DNA from: Galeruca laticollis
Taxonomy: Eukaryota; Arthropoda; Insecta; Coleoptera; Chrysomelidae
Reading direction: 5' to 3'
Assembly (NCBI GenBank): GCA_963921935.1
Contig: OY998180.1
Span: forward strand, 112,536,183 to 112,600,182
DNA length: 64,000 nt
This document shows, piece by piece, positions 34,270 through 45,656 of the stretch. The position numbers and the translations under genes are program-made. Position 1 is the stretch's first letter; every line of letters starts with the position of its first letter. Under the pieces are notes generated by a model. That model worked only from the letters and a program-made list of their open reading frames with translations. It was not told where the DNA came from and made no database searches.

Positions 34270-36075
34270 TGTTAGCAGATTTTTAAAACAGCTGAGAAAG
34301 TAAAGGAAATCAAAGTTGAGATAAAAGAAAACTACAAATCAACAAAACCACAGTATGGAGAAAAGATATATTTTCGAAGGGTTGACTGGGATCTGTTTGT
34401 GGTAAAAACAACTAATAGGGATATGGTTCAGGAAAATAAAATAGGATAGGAAAAAGAATGATCAGATCTAAGAATATTGCGATGAAAGGCATTAAGGATG
34501 AAGAGCACCAGAATGGAAAGTTGAATTAGATAACGCTACAGATATAGAAGGTATTAAAAGAATAGGGAACTACAGAAAATATAGAACCAGACCAATATTT
34601 TTGAAACTGACAAAAGAAAAACAAGAGAGGAGGTTTCAGGAACGCCTGAAATCTCAAGTGTACAAAGGTATGGATTTATGAAGATTTCCCAAAGAACATA
34701 CAAGAAGAAAGAAAAGCACTGATACAGCAACTCCGATAAGCTAGAAGCAAAGGATACACAGCATACATTGAATATAAGGAATTATTAATAAATAATGAAA
34801 CCTGTAAGACCAAAAAAACTAACAGTCAAAAAAGAACAGCGGGAGAAAGACCACCAGCTGGAGGAAGCAATGAGGAAACATTTCAAAAGGTGAACTAGAA
34901 CGGAAAAAATTTAAAAACAAATAAGACACAGAGGAAATAAAAATATCTGGCAACGAAATCGGACAGTGTAATGGAAAATAGAATAAACATAAAAACAGGA
35001 AAAATCAGGACCCAACTAAAAGGGAAAACTAAAATAGAAACAAGAACTGGGAATATAATGACAGACGGAAGTAAAGCAAAACGAAATAAAATTTGGAAAA
35101 ATAAATATAATTAAGGTAGGTATGTGGAACATTAGAAGCATAAACGGAAAGGAGCAAGAGTCTCGATATATTGTCAATTACGGAAACAAAAAGAAGGACA
35201 AGGACAATTCCAAATGAACAGACACATGATACTATATAGTGTTGTAGAACAACAGTCAAGAGCAGCAGAAATCAAACCAAAGATAAATTCAGTGAAAAAG
35301 TAAAACAATGGGAATTCCAAATTATTAAAAATAAGGATGCAGCTGGGACAATATAATACCACGACAGTAATAGTAGCATACAGACCAAGTGAAGATGTTA
35401 CAACCCAAAAGAAAGATGAATTCTGGGAAAAATTTACAGATGTAACAGAAGTACAAAATGGCAGAATACTTGGAGATTTGAATGTTCATGTGAGAAAAAG
35501 AATTAATAAAATAACAAAAGCAGTAGTACCACATGAGGAAAACCATAAAAATAACAACGGCGACAGATTAATAAATTTTTGTATGGAAAATATTCACAAA
35601 GAAATAAATAAATACACTAGAGAAATGAGGAGCAGAAACGAAAAATCTATAATAGAATATATACTCGAGAAAATAGAATTTCGGAAAGATATAGTGGATT
35701 TTAAAGTAAAAAGGAGTGCAGAAATTTACAGTGATCACTATTTACTTGAAGCAAAAATTAAAAAAAGAAAATATAAAACTACAAGAAACTAAAGGGCACG
35801 AGATACAAACGAGGCAAGTGAAAGAAGTTATTAAAACACAACAAGTTACAAGAAACTAAAGTAGCAAATGAATACAGAAAGGGGACAGAAGCAAAAGTAA
35901 TGACAGCAAACTGGGGGAATTCATATGTTGAACAAATTTGGAATACCTTAAAAATTATTGTACTAGAAACCAGCATGCGGAATAACAAGAATCCATAAAC
36001 ATAGAAAACCGACTAGATGGTGGAACCAAGAAATAAAATCAGAAATAAAAACAAAGAAAACATTACGGATAAAAT
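34270..36075 (+). pseudogene. LINE 5' half: ORF linker and endonuclease, many breaks
   Basis: Plus-strand remnant of the N-terminal half of a LINE. Around 34560-34800, FLKLTKEKQERRFQERLK and then the block EDFPKNIQEERKALIQQLR with AYIEYKELLINN resemble the ORF1 region of LINEs. The endonuclease begins near 35115 with VGMWNIRSINGKEQE and continues after frame changes in the 35337-35792 frame: TVIVAYRPSEDVTTQKKDEFW, ILGDLNVHV, NNNGDRLINFCMENI, REMRSRNEKSIIEYI and the terminal EIYSDHYLLEAKI (catalytic SDH). The linker RKPTRWWNQEIKSEIKTKK follows at 36001-36057. The text then breaks into a different repeat; the RT half of what may be the same element resumes at about 40370. Confidence 0.65.
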
Positions 36076-36089
36076 ACCGGAGTATTGAA

Positions 36090-36690
<601 letters not shown>

Positions 36691-36745
36691 CAACAAAGAG
36701 ATTCATGGGTAATTCACGCAAAATAAAGGGTTACTGAAATAGAGT

Positions 36746-36802
36746 GGTAACCGTGGACATGCATGTTTCTGGCTCATTTTGCCTCTTCAGCACGGCATAA
36801 CC
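36746..36802 (-). ncRNA. Hammerhead-like motif, array 2 copy 1
   Basis: The core reads CTGAAGA, a change only at position 7, which is variable in hammerheads. Stem I (CACGG/CCGTG), stem II, GAAA and GTC are kept. The core therefore still fits the consensus. Confidence 0.7.
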
Positions 36803-37096
36803 AAATAAGGATGTGAAATTTGGGAGCAAAGATGTTAATCGAAACATGGGAAAACACAAAATAACGGATTTCAGCAGGGAAACCAAACGCTCATTTGTGT
36901 CTTCAATTGGAAGATCCCGAGTTTTCAGGACAACAACCAACATCGACACGGAGGCGCATATAGCTCCCCCGCCATGAACCTTCCGACCCATAGTAAATAA
37001 CAAAGAAGATGTAGGAATATCGCGTGATATGTTAACAACAACAACAAAGAGATTCATGGGTAATTCACGCAAAATAGAGGGTTACTGAAATAGAGT

Positions 37097-37153
37097 GGTA
37101 ACCGTGGACATGCATGTTTCTGGCTCATTTTGCCTCTTCAACACGGCATAACC
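37097..37153 (-). ncRNA. Hammerhead-like motif, array 2 copy 2, core mutated
   Basis: The core reads TTGAAGA: the conserved first C is changed to T, so this copy is probably inactive. The rest is as in copy 1. Confidence 0.6.
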
Positions 37154-37322
37154 AAATAAGGATGTGAAATTTGGGAGCAAAGATGTTAATGTTGTCCTGA
37201 AAACTCGGGATCTTCCAATTGAAGACACAAATGAGCGTTTGGTTTCCCTGCTGAAATCTGTTATTTTGTGTTTTCCCATGTTTCGATTAACATCTTTGCT
37301 CCCAAATTTCACATCCTTATTT

Positions 37323-37379
37323 GGTTATGCCATGCTGAAGAGGCAAAATGAGCCAGAAACATGCATGTCCACGGTTACC
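37323..37379 (+). ncRNA. Hammerhead-like motif, array 2 copy 3, stem I mismatch
   Basis: The core is CTGAAGA and GAAA and GTC are intact. The stem I 3' strand is CCATG instead of CCGTG, giving one mismatch with CACGG. Confidence 0.65.
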
Positions 37380-37470
37380 ACTCTATTTCAGTAACCCTTT
37401 ATTTTGCGTGAATTACCCATGAATCTCTTTGTTGTTGTTGTTAACATATCACGCGATATTCCTACATCTT

Positions 37471-37474
<4 letters not shown>

Positions 37475-37509
<35 letters not shown>

Positions 37510-37528
37510 TATATATATATATATATAT
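37475..37528. repeat. (TA)n tract right of satellite array 2
   Basis: A TA run directly after the last satellite base and before a PLE 3' region. Confidence 0.95.
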
Positions 37529-37601
37529 ACATATATCTAAAGTTTTAGGTCGTTTTTATAAAATATAAACACAAAAAGACGGTTCAAGTTGGGATTACCA
37601 T

Positions 37602-37646
37602 CATATATTAACGTTTCGGCTCACTCAAGCCTTTTTCAAAATATAT
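37602..37646 (-). ncRNA. Degenerate hammerhead-like motif at the 3' side of a PLE
   Basis: Minus strand: stem I 3' strand ATATATT (37646-37640), core TTGAAAA (two deviations from CTGANGA) plus one extra A, stem II GGCT-TGAGTG-AGCC, GAAA (37617-37614), stem III AC/GT, T at position 17, then stem I 5' strand AATATAT (37609-37603). Stem I pairs over 7 bp and stem II over 4 bp. It lies about 210 bp downstream of the PLE GIY-YIG domain on the same strand, where PLE terminal repeats carry such ribozymes. Confidence 0.5.
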
Positions 37647-37854
37647 CTACATCTAAAATAAAATGATTTCTTCACTAAGAGATACAATACAACGAAAATA
37701 CTTTTCACTCACCTCAAACGTAGAATAATTGATGACATATACATTAAAATATCCATTTACAAATTTCGTTAAAAACATAAAATATTCTTTTTACTCTACG
37801 AAAACTAGTATTCAAAACAAATAATCCATAACATACATACACATTAAAACTATT

Positions 37855-38127
37855 TACAGTACTGATAGATATATCTTACTGAGGTTGTTTAAATCTTTTT
37901 TATTGTTAATGGCATGCTGTTTTTTTGGATAGCTATTGATTCTAAAATTTACCTCTTTTTTGTATTGTGTTCCGACCCTATAATTTTTGTGTTTTCAAAA
38001 TTAAATGTATGTTTTTTTGAGTTTTCGTGGCAAGTTAGAGCTGTTGTATTTTTTTTGTCGTATTTATGTCCTTTTATGCGATTTTCCAAATACTGGCTGG
38101 TTTGTCCAATGTAAACACCATTGCACT
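37855..38127 (-). pseudogene. Penelope-like element, C-terminal GIY-YIG endonuclease domain
   Basis: The minus strand encodes the C-terminal domain of a Penelope-type polyprotein: CNGVYIGQTSQYLENRIKGH (the GIY-YIG core seen as GVYIGQT), ALTCHENSKKHTFNFENTKII, then after a stop ILESIAIQKNS and KDLNNLSKI. The H-x(n)-F-x-F pattern and the downstream Glu are typical. The RT domain should lie upstream (higher coordinates), but a (TA)n tract begins there and it is missing. GIY-YIG nicks target DNA for target-primed reverse transcription. This truncated copy with a stop is inactive. Confidence 0.75.
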
Positions 38128-38130
38128 ATA

Positions 38131-38183
<53 letters not shown>
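38128..38183. repeat. (TA)n tract
   Basis: A TA run replaces the rest of the PLE on the right. Confidence 0.9.
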
Positions 38184-38189
<6 letters not shown>

Positions 38190-39795
38190 ATATTTAATGT
38201 TCTACTGTTTTTATAATTATGTATTATATGATTTTATTTGAAATTTGATTATTAGATGCTGTTGTTACAATCGTGGTAGTAACTACACTAATGTGAAAAC
38301 ACCTTTATCACTGAATATAACCTATTTGAAATTTTGACAGGAATTGTCAAATTATTATGCCCGGCTCAGATGAATATGAAATTTTATATTCTGAAAGATA
38401 AATTACTACAAAATCGACTTACTCGCTCTTACCTCAGGGAGGGTTCAAAGATTAAAAAAAAATTAATAATTTAAATTTTAAATTTATAAATTTCCAAAGA
38501 ATATTCCAAAATTGTCAATTATACTATTGCAAATCTATAGTGACTGCTTGTTCAATATATTCTAAGACCATTAAATTATCTAATGACATCTACAATTTTT
38601 CTGTCACTGAAAATTAACTAAATGTCACTGATTATATCAAAATTTTATAGGATCCAAAATTTTTCAAATTCAATGAAATAGGAGTTGAATTAATACCAAA
38701 GTGAGTTGGAATCAAAAATTATATATTATATACCATCAGATAACAAGTGAAAATGAATTATTATTCCCAAAATATAATAAAGAACAATATTCGTACTTTC
38801 TACGATCCTTAAAATTAAAAAAACAACCTATATACTAGAAGAACAACCTAATTAACTACTTATTCTAAACGTTCAAATCGTCGAAAATTACACTTGACGT
38901 GTATAAATGTCAAATAACTATATGCGATAAAATTGTCTATTCAAAAAAATTTTCTCTTCTCTTCAGGTGAAATTTTATATATATTTAACGTTAATTTTGT
39001 CAGTATTCAAAAATGTGATATAGATGCATCTATCCTAATTTTATTTAAAGGCCTGTTAATTCTTGAAAAATAATTTATAAAATCTGGACTGGACTCACCA
39101 ACTAGGTATCAGGATCACTCGTTCTGATTCTAAGCACGTCTTTTAGAATCGCCGGAACCACTTTTCTAAATTTATAATTTAGAACCCGGAAAATTCACTA
39201 ACACTATTTCAATATAATTATTTAAGGAATTATTCACGCACTGATCTTATCATGCTAATTATTATAATCTGATGCTATTTTAATATATCAATTACTATTA
39301 TATTATTTAGCAAATTTGAGAGAACTCATATTAGATGTTCTCTCGAGAGGGGTTCAAAATCAACTAACTAAACTTTTTCCATAAATAATTCTGTTCTCCT
39401 TTTGGTTACCAAAGAATTCCTTTTTTTAAAAAAAATAAAAATTTATGTTTTCATATAACAAAGAGAGATTTTCATTCTTTAATTCTAATTGTAATTTTGC
39501 TACCAGCGACATCTGTATTCTTTTTTTTTAAAATCTTTATAAAATCTATGTATCATTAAGTATCTTCTGCATTATTGTCATTCGAAATTGTAATGTCAAA
39601 TTTTATTTGCATATTGAATCTTTTAAATTATTTATAATACATTGTATATCACTAGTATTACATCCAAATATGTACATTTTTCTTTATTTCAATGTTTTCT
39701 TTAGAATTTAGATAGAGTATATGTATTAATATATATAAATTGTAAACAAAGTAGTTGGGATGCGGTCAATATAGGGCTAATTAAACAACTATTTT
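38184..39795. other. Unassigned AT-rich stretch
   Basis: About 1.6 kb of very AT-rich sequence without recognised coding, RNA or repeat features. Confidence 0.5.
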
Positions 39796-39799
39796 TTGA

Positions 39800-39842
39800 C
39801 TAGTTAAGCTTTCGGAAATAATTTATTTCCTTCACCAGAACA
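39800..39842 (-). ncRNA. Hammerhead-like motif, degenerate core
   Basis: Minus strand: GTT, core CTGGTGA (position 6 is G instead of A) plus an extra A, stem II GGAAAT-loop-ATTTCC, GAAA (39813-39810), stem III AG/CT, T, then AAC. AAC pairs with GTT to start stem I. Stem II is strong. No PLE coding sequence was recognised directly beside it. Confidence 0.45.
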
Positions 39843-40125
39843 TCTACAAATGGAAAAAAATTTGAATTATAAAACTGAAAATCTGCTTAGAATACAAAAT
39901 TACTCACCAAAATAAGTTTAACATATATGCATCAAGTACATCAAGATTTACAGGAGCAAGAAAATTCATTGAACGAATAACCGAAGTATCACGTTGAAAG
40001 TCAAAAACATTGAAACTGCAATATCAAGCAGAAATGTAACAATTATTAACAACCACAACAATCCAAAAACCCAATTAAAATGAGTGTTCAATAAATTACC
40101 CAAGGAGAAAGGCATCTATATATAC

Positions 40126-40126
<1 letters not shown>

Positions 40127-40196
<70 letters not shown>
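40127..40196. repeat. (TA)n tract
   Basis: An almost pure TA run about 170 bp before the LINE RT half. Confidence 0.95.
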
Positions 40197-40200
<4 letters not shown>

Positions 40201-40329
40201 ACCTTTGGAACGGGGGTGATGTGATTTTGGCGTCTAGGAACACCAAAACGAAAAACTTCATTGAAATTTTTCCGAAGTCGCGTCATGCTACTCTCTACAA
40301 TAGCCCTATTTTATTCTGAAATAAGCCTA

Positions 40330-41905
40330 AAAAGAAGTTGACTATATACATTACAAATCACAAAGAATAAAAGTTGGAGAACTGGTTCAAAGTGGGAAAA
40401 ATAAATCAAAGGAAGAATTTGGAAATACAATGGAAGCCGATAGTAAATCAAGTCAGAAACATTTTACAATTTCCTTAAGACGCTAAGAAAAGGAAAACAA
40501 CAAGTACTAACCAAACTTTATGGGAAGATGGAAAGAGTATTTAGAAGAATTATTGAACATACGGACATGACATAATCATAAAAGATGAAAATATAAAAGC
40601 AGAAGAAATCACAGTAGCAATAAAATTCCTAAAACGGGGAAAATGTGCTGGACATCATGGAATTACATTTGAAATGCTAAAAAACTTAGGAAGTAAAGCA
40701 GTAACGGTAATAACACATTTAAACAACAAGATATGGAATGAAACTCGGATGATACCCAGCAACTGGAATATTGGAATAATAGTCCCGATCTTCTAAAAAG
40801 GATATAAAAGATATTGTGAAAACTATAGAGCAATTACACTGTTACAAATATTCCATGCAAAACACATGAGTTCATTCTAGAAAGGAAACTAAAGAAAGAG
40901 GTAGAAAAGCAGTTAGAAGAACCTCACAGCGGATTAACAAAAGGTCGGAGTGGACAGGATCATATGTTCACTATCCAGCAAAGACATAAAAAAAGGATGA
41001 TGAAATATATCTGGCATTCTTAGACTTCGAGAAGGCATTCGACAAAGTTGCACAACAAGCATTTTGGGAAGGATTGAAAAACAGGTTACTAAAAGGGATT
41101 GAGTTTTTAAAAAAATAATAGAAACTATGTAAGGTCGTATAACTTGCAATCAGACGTAATGACGGATTACGACAAGGAAGACTCTTAAGACCAACACGGA
41201 TTATATTGGTAATGGATGACGTAATTGAGGTGGTAGATAAGAGTAGAATATGCAAAACACTTATCGGATATTACAAATTAATGCCAGTAAAATTGTCAGA
41301 ATGTGAATTCGCGGACTACATAGTGATTTATGCACCTACAGAAAGAGCTCTACAAGAAGTTTATTGCAAGAAGAACTAAGGAAAATAAACTGGGAATATG
41401 TCTTGATAAGGAGGGAAACATAGAAACTGAAATAAATGAAAGAATAACAATAAATGGAACGAAACTATTTAGATTGAATAGATCGATTATAATTAAAAAA
41501 TAAATGAGCAAGAGAACCAAATTGACTGTATACAAAACAATTTTTAGACCAATACTGATTTACGGAAGTGAAAGATGGGTATTAAGCAAATCGTAAAAAG
41601 TAGATTACAAGCTGTAGACATAGAATACTTAAGAGCCATCAAATTAATTACGCGTATGGATAGGAGAAGAAATAATCTTATTAGTGAAGAACTAGATGTG
41701 GAGCCAATACTTAATGAGATTGGGAATAACCAACTAAAATGGTTTGGGCACATTCACCGAATGAACTCGAAGAGACAAGTCAAACGAGTATGGGAAACTA
41801 AGGTAGAGAATAAAAAAGGAAGAGGAAGACCAAAGAAAACATGGAATCAAGAGCACTAATCCTTCAGAAACGAATTAAGACTTGGGCAGAGGCAGTGAGA
41901 ATGAC
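40330..41905 (+). pseudogene. LINE 3' half: reverse transcriptase to C terminus, many breaks
   Basis: Plus-strand RT remnant in several frames. It starts with EEFGNTMEADSKSSQKHFYNF near 40410, then EITVAIKFLKRGKCAGHHGIT, WNIGIIVPIF and YCENYRAITLLQIF, the finger and palm motifs of LINE RTs. Around 41010 LAFLDFEKAFDK carries the first catalytic Asp, and the usual YADD box reads as a degraded FADYI near 41310. The C-terminal domain is better kept: RLQAVDIEYLRAIKLITRMD, NNQLKWFGHIHRMN, and KKGRGRPKKTWN. The end is at about 41905, right at a (TA)n tract. With the endonuclease half at 34270-36075 it could form one element split by later insertions. Confidence 0.7.
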
Positions 41906-41914
41906 AAAAAACAA

Positions 41915-42108
<194 letters not shown>

Positions 42109-42109
42109 G

Positions 42110-42550
42110 GAGGATAGTATTTGCTGACTGTTAGGAATATACCTGCTGAATATTGGGTAGATATATTTCGTTGAAGATTTATTTTCATTTCATTTAGTTT
42201 TTTATTCATTACAGTGATGGTTTTAAAAGTCTCACTGATATGTAACTGAAGCAATTTAAAATAAAATATATGTAGTATGTTGTGATATTTTCTCACCAAT
42301 TCATTGTTTCTAAAAACAAACCTTTTATTAATTTTCAAAAAATTAGGTACCAGTTCAGAACTCTTGCACATCACTGAAAATATGGGTCTGTTTTTTCCCT
42401 TGCAATTTTCTTGAGAGTGTGTGCATAGTCCTTCATATGTTGGGTATTAGTTTTACCTATGGTTTTCTCCAAGTCTTTGTAATAGTTCAGTAATTGTTTC
42501 CTTGGCTGTATATTTTTTCCCAGCCTATATGTTTGAAACGTAATGTATTC
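42110..42550 (-). pseudogene. Penelope-like element, N-terminal region (inverted relative to the RT piece)
   Basis: Minus-strand reading gives RLGKNIQPRKQLLNYYKDLE, then CKSSELVPNFLKINKRFVF, then FKLLQLHISETFKTITVMNK, which resembles the N-terminal part of PLE proteins before the RT domain. There is a stop and frame change near 42370. The coding continues until the (TA)n at 42104. It lies back to back with the RT piece at 42575, as would result from an internal inversion at insertion. Confidence 0.6.
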
Positions 42551-42574
42551 TTGACCATTTAAATATTATTATTA

Positions 42575-43560
42575 CACAAAAGACTCATGGGAATTTGTAA
42601 AATTCATAAGAGCCCAAAGGATACCTAGAGATCATATGTTAATATCTTTTGATGTGACATCATTATACACAAATATAGACAGAATATTAGCGTTAAACAT
42701 TATAAAAGAAAAATGGAACGATATCCAAAACAGTACAACATTAAATTTAACAGAATTTCTCAGTGGGGCCGAATTATGTTTATTGTCGACATATTTTCAA
42801 TATGAATCCAACTTTTATTCACAAATATTTGGCATAGCAAAGGGATCAACCATAGCAGCAATAATTGCAAATCTTGTTATGGAATATGTCGAAGAAACAA
42901 TAATAAAGTCACTTACTTTTGAACCGGTATTCTTTAAGAGATATGCAGAAAATATAGTAGCATGTGTACCAGTAGATAGAATCGATGAGATTTTAAACAA
43001 ATTTAACAATTTTAAACCATCGATACATTTCCTGGACGTCACAATCTCATACGATAACGAAGGTAAAATCAATACCAACTGTTATTAAAAACCAAAAGCT
43101 TCTTATAGGTGCACAAGTTATTTATTATTCAAATGCTTCCCTATCTCATAAGAAAAACGCAATTAAAAATTTAACTGGCAGAGCAATTAAATTATCTCAC
43201 CCTAAATTCAGAAGTAATAATCTAAATAAAATTCGAAATAAAATAACTACCCATTACCGTTTGTGAACAAAACTATTAAAAAAAGAATACATGCAATCTA
43301 CAATTCATATCAAAAACCACAAAAAAACCAACATCATTTATATCATTACCATATGTACACGGTTTATCAGAAAAAATTAACCAAAGTCTTCAGAAAGAAA
43401 ATTTAACTGTGAAAATATCAGACCCTCTGGTGATGATCAATACCACGAAGTGAAAATATCCAATAAGGGGTCATTAGATGGAGATAAACACATGAAAAGT
43501 ACCACTAGGACATAGAAGAAGACTTAACAAACGTTAGAGGTATAGTATTCATGAGAAAGT
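42575..43560 (+). pseudogene. Penelope-like element, RT domain with mutated active site
   Basis: The plus-strand frame 42636-43088 has LISFDVTSLYTNID (first catalytic Asp), STYFQYESNFYSQIFGIAKG, IIANLVMEYVEE, then FFKRYAENIVACVP where the family has YVDD, so both catalytic Asp are lost, followed by FKPSIHFLDVTISYDNEGK. These motifs are characteristic of Penelope-like RTs. After a stop at 43086 the sequence continues in other frames to about 43560 (KPKASYRCTSYL, and a Lys/Asn-rich tail), as expected for the RT-endonuclease linker. The GIY-YIG domain is not found downstream. Confidence 0.75.
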
Positions 43561-44529
43561 CAAAGACACAGGCTTGGGAGATGATTTATTAAAATATTGT
43601 ACCAGATAGAGTCTTTAAATAAATATATTTCAAAATATATATTCATTGGAATAATTCGATTTAAAAATTCGTTAATTACTGCCCTCAACAGAATTAAATA
43701 CCAATGTGAAAAAGTCAAATTCCGGCAGTTACATCGAGTTGACGTCTGCGTTTTCCAACGTTGATGTCTTCTGTGAAATGTGAATTGGAATGAATTGGAG
43801 AGGCCGTGTCGAAATGGAATTAGTAATTTCAACGGAAGTTAGTGATGCTGACTGCCTCGCTTAAACGTGGATGTCGTCTAATTTAGGCGAAACGTTGTCA
43901 CTGATAGAGACTGACGAGATTGGTTGAATCCCATCTATACATCGATTTCTGATAAATAAAAGAAATATTTCAATTCATAAAAGAGTTTGAAATTCGTAAA
44001 AGTACTCGGCAATAGAGGGTGATACTCAAATAATGATATCAATACATATTATAAAACAAAGTCCTCCGCCGTGTCTGTCTGTCTGTTCATGGCAATTGTT
44101 TTGCTCTCTTCTATATACACTTTGCTATGACCCCCTGTATAATGGCTTTCAATAGAGGAAATAGAGGATATGTGATGGCGAACACCAGCTATAACCCTCT
44201 ATAATGCAACTACACCAACTCACTATTCAGCGCGTATGAGTAGTTTCCTATCTCAGTATCATATGCTTAGTGCTAATGTGGCAGTCGTTCAGCTCATCTC
44301 TGCATTTAGTTAATACCACATTCGGTCTTGTGCACCAATGTTACTTTACGGCTAACTGATTTGCTGAAGATATTTATTTTACTCGATTAAATATGTGTAT
44401 AAATTTATATTTTATAGCCAGAAAAGTATTTGTTGAGACTGATTGGGTTATTTGTACGACAGAGTATACAATAAAAATAGCTCCTTGCAGTTACGAAAAG
44501 GAACAAGCGAGGCTTGAAATGCTTTGACA
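43561..44529. other. Unassigned stretch after the PLE
   Basis: No gene is seen. Near 43870-43905 a short hairpin (GTCTA-ATT-TAGGC) is followed by GAAACGTTGTC, reminiscent of a hammerhead stem II and core, but the CTGATGA part is not recognisable. Confidence 0.4.
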
Positions 44530-45090
44530 AGAATGCATGGATGATACAGAAGATGAAGTAGCGGAGGATAGTGATACCAGCTTAGAAGGCGGTGATTTTG
44601 AAATGCTGCAGCACGAATCTGAATCTGAGCAAGACATTTGGGATAATGAAGATAGTGAATCCAATACCGACGCTGATTTCTTTCAGCCAGTCTTGTACAA
44701 GGTTTCGAGAACCATGTTTCATAATCAGATGCCAGGAGTGAAGCGTAAAGCCCGAGAGAGTAGAGATCTAGTTGTAATAAGGAAGTTATTCTGTTACAAA
44801 ATATTGTCTCTTACACTAATAGCTACATCCGGCCAAAGAATTACTAAATAACTTATAAAAACAGCTAGATAAACCAACATAATAGAGATAAAAGCACTAC
44901 TGGGACATTTTTACATAACACATTGCTTTTTTATAAAGTAAGAAGATATTAAAATGTTTTTCTATTGACCACAATACACGGAGATCACACTATGGATGCG
45001 GAATCTGGTGAATCAGAACTGATAATCGAGTCCAATAAACCAATGGGTGGAGTCGACAAGTTGTGGTCAAGTAAAGTCCAACTATAAGTC
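44530..45090 (+). pseudogene. piggyBac-like transposase relic
   Basis: The first part (44537-44851) encodes an acidic N-terminus, EDSDTSLEGGDFEMLQHESE and EQDIWDNEDSESNTDADFF, then PGVKRKARESRDLVVIRKLF, which resembles the start of the piggyBac transposase core. A frame change leads to short pieces up to about 44985. The segment LIIESNKPMGGVDKLWSSKV at 45020-45085 aligns with the conserved YNQTKGGVD-type block near the end of the catalytic domain. Most of the catalytic core, including the three Asp, is deleted or unreadable. No terminal TTAA-flanked repeats were found. Confidence 0.6.
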
Positions 45091-45231
45091 ATATGTTTAA
45101 CAATATCAGCGACTTTCGAATAGTTTTGGAATATGACTAGTCTTTCCTATTGTGTAAATTTAGTAGTGCACTTTTATTTATATTTAGTCTCATCGCATGC
45201 TGCTATTAGCTATAATTCAGGTATTTATAGT

Positions 45232-45420
45232 CTCTTCTCCAGAGTTTTATAAGATTTTCCACATTTTCTTAGACATTTAGCGATATTCTTTTTCCAGTTA
45301 AAAGGTTCAATAGTAGAATCATTCAAGTAATTAGGATCTTGAACTGAGTCGTCCGAAGAATAAGGTTCTACAGAATCAGAGGAAGAGCTTGATGTCGTTA
45401 AAGGCTATTTTTAGTTAATA
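45232..45420 (-). other. Possible coding fragment of unknown type
   Basis: The minus strand has about 58 open codons, starting LTTSSSSSDSVEPYSSDDS, then PNYLNDSTIEPFNWKKN and IAKCLRKCGKSYKTLEKRL, ending in a stop. The acidic/Ser N-part followed by a basic W-K-x-x-K helix resembles the start of some transposon- or DNA-binding proteins, but I cannot name a family. Confidence 0.25.
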
Positions 45421-45483
45421 ATAACAATATCTTTACTGCTATGTACATTGTCATCTGTAGTAATCTCAGCAGTTACATCAGTA

Positions 45484-45513
45484 CAGGTTGGCAAATTAAT
45501 TTTGGCAGTCGGA
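45484..45513 (+). repeat. Left TIR
   Basis: About 30 bp, matching the right TIR with roughly three or four differences. Confidence 0.8.
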
Positions 45514-45656
45514 GATTTGGCAACTTCCGATGCGCCGTAGCAAAGACGTATGCGGATTGCAAGAGCTCACATCACTGGCAGAATTCGTAAGCTTCGTTTC
45601 GACAGAACATTTCAGAGAAAAGTGTGATTACCGGGGTTGTGCAATACTAACTTGTT

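Noticed and set aside
43860..43910. A fourth isolated hammerhead-like motif after the PLE RT
   Set aside because: Only a stem II-like hairpin and GAAACG are present. The CTGATGA portion reads GTGGATGT and no stem I pairing is found.
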